A DNA stretch of 11,575 nucleotides from an uncultured Lachnospiraceae bacterium (GTDB lineage: Bacteria > Bacillota > Clostridia > Lachnospirales > Lachnospiraceae): NCBI GenBank assembly GCA_905236365.1, contig CAJOPP010000315.1, positions 1 to 11,575 of the forward strand. The letters run 5' to 3'. How positions within the stretch are numbered: the stretch's first letter is position 1; each line of letters begins with the position of its first letter. The translations under genes and the position numbers were made by a program. Positions 1 to 7,633 of this stretch are shown here, one piece after another. Under the pieces are notes generated by a model that worked only from the letters and a program-made list of their open reading frames with translations, was not told the origin of the DNA and did no database searches.

Positions 1-15
1 ACGCTCCGCGAGGAT

Positions 16-70
16 GCGCACGGATTCGGTTAGGAATTTGTCAGCTAAAGCTGACCCGAATCCGGCGCGC
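16..70. repeat. compound bulged hairpin upstream of rplI
   Basis: Seen directly: GCGC (16-19) plus CGGATTCGG (21-29) pair with CCGAATCCG (56-64) plus GCGC (65-68), a 13-bp stem with one bulged A at 20. A ten-base bulge (30-39) separates this from an apical stem, GTCAGCT (40-46) with AGCTGAC (49-55). The segment is more GC-rich than the genes around it. It could be the end of an upstream gene's transcript, a leader structure for rplI, or a dispersed intergenic repeat; the sequence does not decide. Confidence 0.6.
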
Positions 71-90
71 AAGACTCGCAAGCGAGTTTT
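71..90 (+). terminator. possible weak intrinsic terminator or leader hairpin
   Basis: ACTCGC (74-79) pairs with GCGAGT (82-87) around AA, and the stem can extend outward with AAG (71-73) against TTT (88-90), including one G-T wobble. Only four T residues follow the GC part, so termination would be weak. It lies 31 nt before the rplI start codon, so it could instead belong to the rplI leader. Confidence 0.35.
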
Positions 91-121
91 GATAAGAATT
101 AGAAAGTGAGGATAATCAATC

Positions 122-568
122 ATGGAAGTTATATTATTAGAAGATGTAAAAAATGTAGGGAAAAAGGGTGAAGTTGTAAAGGTAAATGATGGGTATGGAC
201 GCAATGTTCTGATCAAAAAGAAACAGGCGATAGAGGCTACCGGCAAGAATCTGAATGACTTGAAACTGAAGAAGGCGAATGATGATAAGATTGCAGCTGA
301 GAATCTTCAGGCGGCTAAAGAACTGGGCAAGAAGATCGGGGAATCTGAGATTACGATTCCAATCAAAGTGGGAGAAGGCGGTAAGAGCTTTGGCTCCGTT
401 TCTTCTAAGGAAATTGCAGAGGAAGTAAAGGCACAGCTTGGCTATGATGTGGATAAGAAGAAGGTATTGCTGAAGGATGCTATCAAGACGGTGGGAACTC
501 ATGAGGTGAAGATCAAATTACATACGCAGGTAACAGCCACATTGAAAGTAAAAGTAGTTGAAAAGTAA
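122..568 (+). CDS. rplI: 50S ribosomal protein bL9
   Basis: Encodes bL9 (148 aa), a protein of the large ribosomal subunit that binds 23S rRNA and helps maintain reading frame. The N-terminal domain (about residues 1-47) carries the family pattern beginning EVILLEDVKNVGKKGEVVKV and continuing to GYGRNVLI. A long Lys/Glu/Ala-rich connecting helix follows (about 45-75), then the C-terminal domain (about 80-148). The length matches the usual 147-150 aa. The position after GYGRN is Val where many homologues have Phe or Tyr, a minor change. The ATG at 122 follows AGTGAGG (105-111) with 10 nt spacing. It precedes the helicase gene, as in Bacillus (rplI-dnaC), so the two are probably cotranscribed. 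Confidence 0.97.
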   Translation: MEVILLEDVKNVGKKGEVVKVNDGYGRNVLIKKKQAIEATGKNLNDLKLKKANDDKIAAENLQAAKELGKKIGESEITIPIKVGEGGKSFGSVSSKEIAEEVKAQLGYDVDKKKVLLKDAIKTVGTHEVKIKLHTQVTATLKVKVVEK

Positions 569-601
569 CAGGAAAGAGACATAGATGTATTTGATTTTTC
601 T

Positions 602-629
602 TTGACAGGATCAGAGAAAAACATATTTT
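602..629 (+). promoter_or_regulatory. candidate internal promoter for dnaB
   Basis: TTGACA (602-607) is a perfect -35 box. It lies 16 nt before TATTTT (624-629), a four-of-six match to the -10 consensus, in the 91-nt gap between rplI and dnaB. The predicted start of transcription would leave a leader of roughly 25 nt before the helicase ATG. This would let the helicase and the genes after it be expressed apart from bL9. It is read from consensus only. Confidence 0.45.
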
Positions 630-659
630 ATTTAAGAACAGTTTCTGAGGGAATTGAAA

Positions 660-2003
660 ATGGATGAAGCAGTTATCAGGAAAATACAACCAAATAGTAT
701 AGAGGCGGAACAGTCAGTGATTGGTTCTATGCTGATGGACAGGGATGCGATTGTAGAAGTTGCGGACATCCTTACGAAAGATGATTTTTATTATAGCCAG
801 TATGGTATGTTGTTTGAAGCGATGGTTACACTCTATAATGAAGGAAAACCGGTGGATCTTCTTACGGTCAGCAACAAATTGAAGGAGATGGGTGCTCCGG
901 AATCAATCAGCAATATGGAGTATGCAGGTGATATTTTAAATATTGTTCCGACGTCGATCCATGCAAAGCAGTATGCACAGATCGTTCAGGATAAGGCGGT
1001 TCTCCGTAAAATGATCAAGTTTACGGAAAAGACCACAGAGGCATGTTATGCAGGCAGGCAACAGGTGGAAAATCTGCTGGAGGATGCCGAAAAAGAACTG
1101 TTTGATATTGTACAGAAACGAAATGGCGGAGATGAATTTGTTCCGATGGAAGAAATTGTATTAAATGTATTAGACACCATCGAAGCATCTGCCAAACGGG
1201 GAAGTAAAGTAACCGGTGTGCCAACGGGATTCATTGATTTGGATGAGAAATTGACGGGTCTTCATGGATCAGAGCTGATTCTGATCGCAGCCAGACCGGC
1301 AATGGGAAAAACAGCGTTTGCCCTTAATATTGCACAGAATGCTGCGATGAAGGCGGAAGTTCCGTGTGCGATTTTCAGTCTGGAGATGAGCAAAGAACAG
1401 CTTGCAACACGTCTGATCGCCATGGATTCCATGGTAGATTCCCAGGCAATCCGTACCGGTCAATTAGTAGATTCAGATTGGGATAAATTGATGGATTCGA
1501 CTTTCCGTGTTGGATCTACAAAGATGTTTATTGATGATACGCCGGGTATTACGATTGCCGAATTGCGTTCAAAGTGCCGTAAGTTAAAGCAGACACAGGA
1601 TATTGGACTGATCATCATAGATTATCTTCAATTGATGAATGGTAGCGGTCGTTCAGAATCCCGCCAGCAGGAAATCTCTGAAATCAGCCGTTCATTGAAG
1701 AAATTAGCCAGAGAGCTGAATGTTCCGGTAATTGCACTTTCCCAGTTGAATCGTGCGGTGGACAGCCGTGAGGATCACAAGCCGGTAATGTCGGACTTGC
1801 GTGAGTCAGGAGCGATCGAGCAGGATGCGGACGTGATCATGTTTATTTATCGGGATGATTATTATAATAAAGAGTCAGAAAAGCCGGGAATCGCAGACAT
1901 TATTGTTGCCAAACAAAGAAACGGATCCACCGGACCGGTCGAACTGGTATGGTTGGGAAAATATACGAAGTTTGGCAATAAGGAGCGAGCGGGAAAACAC
2001 TAA
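660..2003 (+). CDS. dnaB: replicative DNA helicase DnaB (DnaC in Bacillus)
   Basis: Hexameric, ATP-driven helicase that unwinds DNA at the replication fork and recruits primase. The 447-aa product has the N-terminal DnaB domain (about 8-110; PNSIEAEQSVIGSML is a typical opening), a linker, and a RecA-like ATPase domain (about 180-440). The Walker A motif is ARPAMGKT (211-218), and the Walker B region is IIIDYLQL with Asp321. The arginine-rich SDLRESGAIEQDAD segment is also typical of the family. Length is normal and there is no intein. A TTG at 654 is in frame, but it lies only 2 nt after the TGAGGGA ribosome binding site (646-652); the ATG at 660 has the better spacing (7 nt) and was chosen. 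Confidence 0.97.
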   Translation: MDEAVIRKIQPNSIEAEQSVIGSMLMDRDAIVEVADILTKDDFYYSQYGMLFEAMVTLYNEGKPVDLLTVSNKLKEMGAPESISNMEYAGDILNIVPTSIHAKQYAQIVQDKAVLRKMIKFTEKTTEACYAGRQQVENLLEDAEKELFDIVQKRNGGDEFVPMEEIVLNVLDTIEASAKRGSKVTGVPTGFIDLDEKLTGLHGSELILIAARPAMGKTAFALNIAQNAAMKAEVPCAIFSLEMSKEQLATRLIAMDSMVDSQAIRTGQLVDSDWDKLMDSTFRVGSTKMFIDDTPGITIAELRSKCRKLKQTQDIGLIIIDYLQLMNGSGRSESRQQEISEISRSLKKLARELNVPVIALSQLNRAVDSREDHKPVMSDLRESGAIEQDADVIMFIYRDDYYNKESEKPGIADIIVAKQRNGSTGPVELVWLGKYTKFGNKERAGKH

Positions 2004-2040
2004 GCAGCTTATTTTCGTCTGGCGTATAAAGGAGAAAGAA

Positions 2041-3420
2041 ATGAGTGTAAGATCAACAGTTGCAGTATGGGCAGGAAAAATAACGACGAATGTGCTGAAA
2101 TTAGCGGGAAGTGGAGGTACTTCCCTGCCGGGCAAAGTGGTTCTGAAGATTTGTCCGGACATTTTGGGACATCTGGCGAAAGATATTAAGATCATTTGTG
2201 TGACAGGAACCAATGGAAAGACCACGACCTGTCACATTATTCGGGATATGATCGAAGCAAATGGCAACACTGTGTTCTGTAACGATGCCGGTGCTAATCT
2301 GCTTAATGGTGTTGTGGCAGCTTTCGTAAATGCTGCTTCTGTCAGTGGAAAGATCAAAACCGATTATGCCCTTTTGGAATGTGATGAGGCAGCTTTGAAA
2401 AGTATCGTGGAACATTTTGGAGATCTGGATGTAACAGCGGTGGTGACGAATGTGTTCCGTGATCAGCTGGATCGTTATGGAGAGGTGCTGACCACTGTGA
2501 ACAAGATACGGGCAGGGCTGTCCCAGCTTCCGAATGTGAAATTGGTTTTGAATGCAGATTGCTCACTTACCACATCGTTAAATGATCTGCCACATCGTGA
2601 GATTCATTATTTCGGCGTGGATGGTTCGCTTTATGAGGGAACTTCTTCAGATATTTCCGATGCGGTTTATTGTATTCACTGTAAGACAAAATACCGGTAT
2701 CGTTATCATACCTTTGGACATCTTGGCGGGTTTTATTGCGAGAAATGCGGATATCAGCGTCAGGAGCCGGAAGTTTCCCTGACGAAAGTAATTGAGTGGA
2801 AGGATGCATCTTCTGTGGTAGAGATGAATGTTTTTGGGAAAACGGTCGAGGCAGAGGTGATGCTTCCTGGTGGATACAATCTTTATAATGCATTAGCGGC
2901 AACGACAATCGCCGCCTTGATCGGATTGTCCAGGGATAAGATAATATCTGTGTTAGGAGGGCTGACCACACACTTTGGAAGAATGGAGCAGGTTCAGCTT
3001 GGCGGAAATACCCTTAACATGGTATTGGTCAAGAATCCGGCGGGATTCAATGAAGTATTGCAGTTTTTGATTCAACAGCGTCCAACTGGCAATATCGTGT
3101 TTGGGTTAAATGACAACTATGCGGATGGCAAGGATATTTCATGGATCTATGATGTGGAATTTGAACGGTTGACGGAAGCGGCAGCGGGAGCAAAGCATTT
3201 TTATTTTACGGGGAAGCGTGCCTATGATATGCAGCTTCGGTTAAAATATGCTGATTTTGATACCGGCAAATTCAGTGTAGAGAAAGATTATAAGACGTTG
3301 ATTACCCGGCTTGAACAGTCCGGTGAACAGACATTTCTGGTATTGTCCTATACCTGCATGCTGGAGTTTCGGGATAAACTTGGAGAGTTTGTACCACTTA
3401 AACGGTATCAGGCGGAGTAA
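2041..3420 (+). CDS. murT: lipid II isoglutaminyl synthase subunit MurT
   Basis: Mur-ligase-like subunit that works with GatD to convert D-Glu at position 2 of the lipid II stem peptide to D-isoglutamine, using ATP and ammonia released from glutamine. The 459-aa product starts with the family's GGTSLPGKVVLKICP stretch (25-39). The ATP-binding loop TGTNGKTT (55-62) follows. The central domain carries a Cys4 zinc ribbon, C211-x2-C214 and C233-x2-C236, which separates MurT from the classical Mur ligases. The C-terminal part is of the DUF1727 type and contains DNYADGKDISWIYD; its Asp365 or Asp371 region probably supplies the Asp that completes the GatD catalytic triad (family knowledge; exact residue not verified). 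The ATG at 2041 follows AAAGGAGA (2028-2035); the open frame extends upstream into dnaB but has no comparable start. The gap from dnaB is 37 nt and gatD follows. Confidence 0.94.
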   Translation: MSVRSTVAVWAGKITTNVLKLAGSGGTSLPGKVVLKICPDILGHLAKDIKIICVTGTNGKTTTCHIIRDMIEANGNTVFCNDAGANLLNGVVAAFVNAASVSGKIKTDYALLECDEAALKSIVEHFGDLDVTAVVTNVFRDQLDRYGEVLTTVNKIRAGLSQLPNVKLVLNADCSLTTSLNDLPHREIHYFGVDGSLYEGTSSDISDAVYCIHCKTKYRYRYHTFGHLGGFYCEKCGYQRQEPEVSLTKVIEWKDASSVVEMNVFGKTVEAEVMLPGGYNLYNALAATTIAALIGLSRDKIISVLGGLTTHFGRMEQVQLGGNTLNMVLVKNPAGFNEVLQFLIQQRPTGNIVFGLNDNYADGKDISWIYDVEFERLTEAAAGAKHFYFTGKRAYDMQLRLKYADFDTGKFSVEKDYKTLITRLEQSGEQTFLVLSYTCMLEFRDKLGEFVPLKRYQAE

Positions 3421-3487
3421 GAGATGGTCTTTATTACTTTTTTGAGAATGGATTATATCCATAACCGGAGTGAAGGAGATTTTAAAT

Positions 3488-4231
3488 ATGAGTGATACGA
3501 AAAGTTTGCATATTTGTCATTTATATTATGATATATTGAATTTGTATGGAGATAATGGCAATATCCGTACGATGGAGAAACGTCTTGCCTGGAGAGGAAT
3601 TGACTCCGAAATCACAAGACTCTCATTTGGTGAAGTCGATGCCAATGAAGATTATGATATTATTTTTATTGGTGGCGGACAGGACTTTGAACAGGAGCTG
3701 TTGGTGAAGGATTTATTTGCCTACAAGGCAGATTGGTTGAAAAACGAGATTGAAAAGGGAACAGTGATTCTTGGAATTTGTGGCGGATATCAGATGCTTG
3801 GCAAGTATTATGAGGCAGCAGACGGAACAAGGGTAGATTTTTTAGGTGGAATCGATGTCTATACAACGGCTTCGGATAAGCGCATGATTGGAAATTTTGT
3901 GTATGAGTACACCAGAGACAATGGGGAGAAGTTTCCAATTGTTGGTTTTGAAAATCACAACGGACAGACATGGCTTGGCGAAGGTGTAAAACCTATGGGC
4001 AAAATGATAAAGGGTTACGGAAATAACGGGGAAGACGGAACGGAAGGAGCACGTTACAAGAATGTATTTGCCACCTATTCTCATGGCCCGCTTCTTCCCA
4101 AAAATGCACGAATTGCGGATGAACTGCTGGGGATAGCCTATGAGCGCAAATATGGGGAGAAACTTCCACCGTTAGAGCACGCCATGGAGGATGCGGCGCT
4201 TGAAGATATCAAAAAGCAGTTGGGGTGTTGA
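3488..4231 (+). CDS. gatD: lipid II isoglutaminyl synthase glutaminase subunit GatD
   Basis: Class I glutamine amidotransferase (CobB/CobQ-like) of 247 aa that hydrolyses glutamine and passes ammonia to MurT. The nucleophile elbow is GICGGYQMLG with Cys98, and the catalytic His is His199 in ATYSHGPLLPKN. The N-terminal signature LYYDILNLYGDNGNI (12-26) and the substrate-contact region VGFENHNGQTWLG are both typical of GatD. It lies 67 nt after murT, the usual pairing for the two subunits. The ATG at 3488 has AAGGAGA (3473-3479) at 8 nt spacing; a GTG at 3470 is in frame but lies before this ribosome binding site and was rejected. No terminator was seen after it. Confidence 0.94.
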   Translation: MSDTKSLHICHLYYDILNLYGDNGNIRTMEKRLAWRGIDSEITRLSFGEVDANEDYDIIFIGGGQDFEQELLVKDLFAYKADWLKNEIEKGTVILGICGGYQMLGKYYEAADGTRVDFLGGIDVYTTASDKRMIGNFVYEYTRDNGEKFPIVGFENHNGQTWLGEGVKPMGKMIKGYGNNGEDGTEGARYKNVFATYSHGPLLPKNARIADELLGIAYERKYGEKLPPLEHAMEDAALEDIKKQLGC

Positions 4232-4306
4232 CTTATCCTATATTGTTGCAAGAGCGTATGATTCTGAAGGTTTTCGGGTATTGAATTTGACAAGGAGCAG
4301 TCGTAT

Positions 4307-5464
4307 ATGATAACAATTTTAGCACATATTTTTATCAAAGAAAAAGAGGGTGCTGCGATGCGAAAAGCCTATGGAACGCTTAGCAGCATAGTTGGAATTC
4401 TGTGCAATTTATTGTTGTTTGCAGGGAAATACGCTGCCGGAATAATCAGCGGTTCCGTAGCGATTATGGCAGATGCTTTTAATAACCTGTCGGATGTCGG
4501 GTCTTCCATGATTACATTGGCGGGTTTTCTTTTTTCGGGAAAACGTCCTGATTCCGATCACCCCTTTGGGCATGGACGGTATGAATATATTGCAGGTTTT
4601 GTGGTATCTATGGCGATTCTAATGATGGGGTTGGAATTATGCAAGACTTCTGTTAGGAAAATCATTTACCCTGAGCCGGTGGAAAACAGTGCACTGGTCA
4701 TGGGAATTCTTATTATATCCATTTTGGTAAAACTGTATATGGTATTTTATAACAATTCTATAGGAAAGAAGATTCACTCTGTGGCGATGAAGGCGACTGC
4801 AAAGGATTCTTTGTCGGATGTGGTTTCTACAACAGTCGTTTTGGTGACCATGCTGGTAATGCACTATGCAGGAAGCAATATTGATGGCTTTTGCGGTGTA
4901 CTGGTATCTGTTTTTATTTTATATACAGGCTTTTGTGCGGCGAAGGAGACGATTGATCCGTTGCTCGGAACGGCTCCGGATCCGGAATTTATCAGGCAGG
5001 TTGAAGAAATTGTAATGGATCACGATATGGTCAAAGGGTTGCATGATTTGATCGTGCACGACTATGGTCCGGGCAGACGACTGATTTCCCTGCATGCTGA
5101 GGTGCCTGGCGATTACAGTATTTACGAGGCACATGAAATGATCGACCATATTGAGAGAGAATTGAATGAAGAACTTGGCTGTGCGGTAGTCATACATGTA
5201 GATCCGATTGAGACAGATAATACAGAACTTACCAGAATAAGAGAGCTTGTAATGGAAAAGATAAAAGTGATTGATGCAAGGATTACGATTCATGATTTCC
5301 GTATGGAGAAGGGATTGGATCATACACAATTATTCTTTGATGCAGTAGAACCTTACGACTGCAGATTGAGCCCCAAGGAGTTTCGGAAAAAGATTGAACA
5401 GGCTATAGAAGAAATGGAAGGGGATTACCAGGCCAGGGTCCACATCGATCAAGGATATATTTGA
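4307..5464 (+). CDS. cation diffusion facilitator family transporter, probably Mn(II)-type
   Basis: CDF metal/proton antiporter of 385 aa that exports divalent metal across the cytoplasmic membrane. Six membrane segments are expected in about residues 25-215. The family motif MADAFNNLSDVGSS lies in TM2, HPFGHGRYEY (85-94) begins the cytoplasmic face, and a soluble C-terminal domain follows (about 220-300). A further 85 residues rich in charge (about 305-385) extend beyond the minimal CDF fold. Aligning to E. coli YiiP from memory puts the transport site at Asn59, Asp63 (TM2) and Asp167, Asp171 (TM5). This NDDD set is associated with manganese-type CDFs rather than the HDHD of zinc types. The ATG at 4307 has AAGGAG (4292-4297); an alternative ATG at 4358 also has AGAGGG, but the upstream start keeps a hydrophobic N-terminus I recall in related proteins. 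Confidence 0.88.
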   Translation: MITILAHIFIKEKEGAAMRKAYGTLSSIVGILCNLLLFAGKYAAGIISGSVAIMADAFNNLSDVGSSMITLAGFLFSGKRPDSDHPFGHGRYEYIAGFVVSMAILMMGLELCKTSVRKIIYPEPVENSALVMGILIISILVKLYMVFYNNSIGKKIHSVAMKATAKDSLSDVVSTTVVLVTMLVMHYAGSNIDGFCGVLVSVFILYTGFCAAKETIDPLLGTAPDPEFIRQVEEIVMDHDMVKGLHDLIVHDYGPGRRLISLHAEVPGDYSIYEAHEMIDHIERELNEELGCAVVIHVDPIETDNTELTRIRELVMEKIKVIDARITIHDFRMEKGLDHTQLFFDAVEPYDCRLSPKEFRKKIEQAIEEMEGDYQARVHIDQGYI

Positions 5465-5488
5465 AAATGTACACATGAGGAAAATTAA

Positions 5489-6451
5489 ATGGCCAGAAAA
5501 GAAAATCAAAAGACAAAAATACTATATATTTTGAAGGTGCTTCAGGAAGAGACGGATGAGAGGCATCTGTTATCGGCAACAGAAATTGCAAAAAAGGTAG
5601 AATCATATGGCGTTCCCTGCGAGCGAAAGAGTGTATATACCGATCTGGATGAGCTTGTGGAATTTGGCTATGATATTATCCGTACAAGGCAGGGCGCTTA
5701 TATGGCGTCCAGACAGTTTGAGCTACCGGAATTAAAACTTTTAGTAGATGCTGTGCAGTCCTCCAAATTCATTACAGAGAAAAAATCAGAGGAACTGATC
5801 ACGAAGCTTGGAACTCTGGTCAGTCATCATGAGGGCATGCAGCTCAAACGTCAGGTCTTTGTGAAGGGACGCATCAAAACCATGAATGAAAGCATATATT
5901 ATAATATTGATGCGATTTATGAGGGAATTGAGAAGAATCGGCAGATTTCTTTTTTTTATTTTAACTGGAACGTGAAAAGGGAGATGGAACCAAGGAGGAA
6001 TGGGACGCGGTATGTGATTTCACCATGGTATCTGCGGTGGGAAGATGAAAAATATTATTTGATCGGCTATGATGAGGAAGAACAACGGATGAAGCATTTC
6101 CGGGTGGATAAAATGCTTCAGATTGAAAGGATGCAAATAGAAAGAAAGGGAAAGGATGTTGCGTCAAAGCTTGATCCTGCAGAATATAGCCGGCAGACGT
6201 TTGGGATGTTTCAGGGTGAGCAGGCACTTGTAACGTTAAGGGTGAGGAATGAATTGGCAGGTGTGATGATCGATCGGTTTGGAAAAGATATATGGATGCA
6301 TCCGGTGGATGACGATCATTTTCATGCAAAGGTCGAGGTGATGGTCAGCAATCAGTTTTTCGGATGGCTTGTAGGTTTAGGAGGCGGTGCGAAGATTGTG
6401 GAACCGGAATGGGTAAAGGTTGCCTATCGGGAATTGCTGGAGAAGTTATAG
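5489..6451 (+). CDS. WYL-domain transcriptional regulator (HTH plus WYL)
   Basis: Predicted DNA-binding regulator of 320 aa. An N-terminal winged helix-turn-helix (about 8-75) contains LSATEIAKKVESYGVPCERKSVYTDL, typical of DeoR/YafY-like proteins. A WYL domain (about 135-215) has the name-giving residues Trp180-Tyr181-Leu182 in ISPWYLRWEDEKYYLIGYD. A WCX extension closes the protein (about 243-320). WYL domains sense small ligands or nucleic acids in several systems; the ligand here is unknown. It begins 24 nt after the CDF gene, so cotranscription is likely, and it could regulate metal export, but this is inference. The ATG at 5489 follows TGAGG (5476-5480). Nothing nearby suggests a phage-defence role for this copy. 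Confidence 0.9.
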   Translation: MARKENQKTKILYILKVLQEETDERHLLSATEIAKKVESYGVPCERKSVYTDLDELVEFGYDIIRTRQGAYMASRQFELPELKLLVDAVQSSKFITEKKSEELITKLGTLVSHHEGMQLKRQVFVKGRIKTMNESIYYNIDAIYEGIEKNRQISFFYFNWNVKREMEPRRNGTRYVISPWYLRWEDEKYYLIGYDEEEQRMKHFRVDKMLQIERMQIERKGKDVASKLDPAEYSRQTFGMFQGEQALVTLRVRNELAGVMIDRFGKDIWMHPVDDDHFHAKVEVMVSNQFFGWLVGLGGGAKIVEPEWVKVAYRELLEKL

Positions 6452-6464
6452 TTGGTTTTGCCTC

Positions 6465-6520
6465 CCGGCATACTGTCCGAAAACCTCACATGTACAAGGA
6501 GTTTTTGGACAGTATGTCGG
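6465..6520. repeat. 20-bp perfect-pairing inverted repeat without U-tract
   Basis: Bases 6465-6484 pair along their whole length with 6501-6520; in RNA all 20 pairs hold, two of them G-U, around a 16-nt loop. Outer CCTC (6461-6464) can also pair with GAGG (6525-6528) across a small bulge. No T-run follows on either strand, so it is not a standard intrinsic terminator. It lies 13 nt after the WYL gene stop. It could be an RNA 3' end protector, a factor-dependent terminator, or a small dispersed repeat. Confidence 0.75.
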
Positions 6521-6634
6521 CATTGAGGGTGAACTGTAACACCAAAACTTTCATGATTTCGTTTAACAAAAATTGGACGAAAAAACACAAAAAAGACACA
6601 TTTTTTTCTTATACTCCCTTATCAAAGAATGGTT

Positions 6635-6670
6635 TTGGCGTTAAAAGTATGATGTTGGCGTTAAAAGTAT
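6635..6670 (+). repeat. two 16-bp direct repeats, 20-bp period
   Basis: TTGGCGTTAAAAGTAT occurs exactly at 6635-6650 and again at 6655-6670, separated by GATG. The 20-bp period is close to two helical turns, so the copies face the same side of DNA. They lie 47 nt before the start of the metallopeptidase gene. A paired binding site for a regulator of that gene is a reasonable reading, but no -35/-10 pair could be placed with confidence around it. Confidence 0.7.
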
Positions 6671-6716
6671 ATATTTACATTTTGCGTATTATTAGGAAAG
6701 GATTGGAGGAATTATT

Positions 6717-7505
6717 ATGGAAGGGATTGTTGGAGGAATTCATACCGCAACCTTGTTGGGAAGTCAGGTGATGGGATTATATTATGGCGGATATCGCTAT
6801 GGTTATGGTTCAGGTTATTTGTCGTATCTGGTATTTATCTTACCGGCACTGCTTCTTGGAATATATGCACAGTCGAAGGTGCAGCATACTTTCAAAAAAT
6901 ACAATAAGATTTCGAATTCCAGGAGGATGACGGGTGAACAGATGGCCCGAATGGTCCTGGACAGGAATGGACTGACAAATGTCCGGATTGAACATATCAG
7001 TGGGGAGTTGACAGATCACTACGATCCAAGGGACAACGTGATTCGTCTTTCTACTCCGGTATATAATTCTACTTCGATTGGAGCAATCGGAGTCGCAGCA
7101 CATGAAGCAGGGCATGCAGTGCAACATGCAGAGAATTATGCGCCAATTAAGCTGAGAAATGCCATTTTGCCGGCATGTAATTTTGGTTCAAGTATCGGTC
7201 CGGTGCTTATCATGATCGGATTTTTGTTTGCAGGAAATTTATTTGGCAGGAGTTTGTTTTTTGTTGGAATTGTATTATTTTCGCTGGTCGCATTGTTTCA
7301 GCTTGTGACTTTGCCGGTGGAACTGGATGCGTCGTCCAGGGCATTGAAAGTGATTCGGGATAGCGGAATGTTCGTGAAAGAAGATCTTACGGGCTCCAAA
7401 AAAGTGTTGAAGGCGGCTGCGTTGACATATGTTGCTGCATTAGTTACATCTGTTATGCAGATACTATACTATGTGACACGCTTTAGAGGGAGAGACTGTA
7501 AATAA
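6717..7505 (+). CDS. membrane zinc metallopeptidase, YugP-like (Zn_peptidase_2)
   Basis: Predicted integral-membrane zinc peptidase of 262 aa, of the family named after B. subtilis YugP (once DUF-type, now called neutral zinc metallopeptidase). The zinc site is HEAGH at His129-Glu130-x2-His133, inside GAIGVAAHEAGHAVQHAE. A likely third ligand or conserved acidic pair is Glu202/Asp204 in LPVELDASSRAL. Hydrophobic segments fall near 35-51, 160-176, 180-200 and 232-250. The N-terminus before the first segment is rich in Gly and Tyr (about 19-35), as in many homologues. The substrate is unknown. The ATG at 6717 follows GGAGG (6705-6709) at 7 nt. It appears to be transcribed apart from the upstream operon, given the 265-nt gap. 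Confidence 0.9.
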   Translation: MEGIVGGIHTATLLGSQVMGLYYGGYRYGYGSGYLSYLVFILPALLLGIYAQSKVQHTFKKYNKISNSRRMTGEQMARMVLDRNGLTNVRIEHISGELTDHYDPRDNVIRLSTPVYNSTSIGAIGVAAHEAGHAVQHAENYAPIKLRNAILPACNFGSSIGPVLIMIGFLFAGNLFGRSLFFVGIVLFSLVALFQLVTLPVELDASSRALKVIRDSGMFVKEDLTGSKKVLKAAALTYVAALVTSVMQILYYVTRFRGRDCK

Positions 7506-7510
7506 AAGAG

Positions 7511-7532
7511 AAACTGCATTGAAATGCTGTTT
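7511..7532 (+). terminator. possible weak terminator after the metallopeptidase gene
   Basis: AAACTGCATT (7511-7520) pairs with AATGCTGTTT (7523-7532) with one T-T mismatch around a two-base loop. The T-rich end is formed by the stem itself and only four Ts are present. The position directly after the stop codon fits a terminator, but the structure is weak. Confidence 0.3.
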
Positions 7533-7633
7533 TGGTACAATTTAGTGATTGACCGGATGTAAAATCTGTGTATTGGCAAAGGAATGAACTGTAATGTTCA
7601 GTGGCTGATTTGTTAGGGGGTTAATTTCGTGAT

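Noticed and set aside
1855..2040. 62-codon upstream extension of the murT frame into dnaB
   Set aside because: The MurT homology begins at 2041 and a good ribosome binding site precedes that ATG; the extension lies inside the dnaB coding region in another frame.
2567..2971. 134-codon minus-strand frame within murT
   Set aside because: Low-complexity shadow of a clearly real gene, with no recognisable domain and no start signals.
4287..4292. TTGACA before the CDF gene as a -35 box
   Set aside because: No -10 box at proper distance before the start codon; a 17-nt spacer would put it inside the coding region.
4919..5329. 136-codon minus-strand frame within the CDF gene
   Set aside because: Antisense shadow rich in His, Tyr and Cys, with no family resemblance.
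6364..6771. 135-codon open frame spanning the WYL 3' end, the gap and the metallopeptidase start
   Set aside because: It overlaps two well-supported genes in another frame, has no ribosome binding site, and its middle merely translates AT-rich intergenic DNA with the direct repeats.
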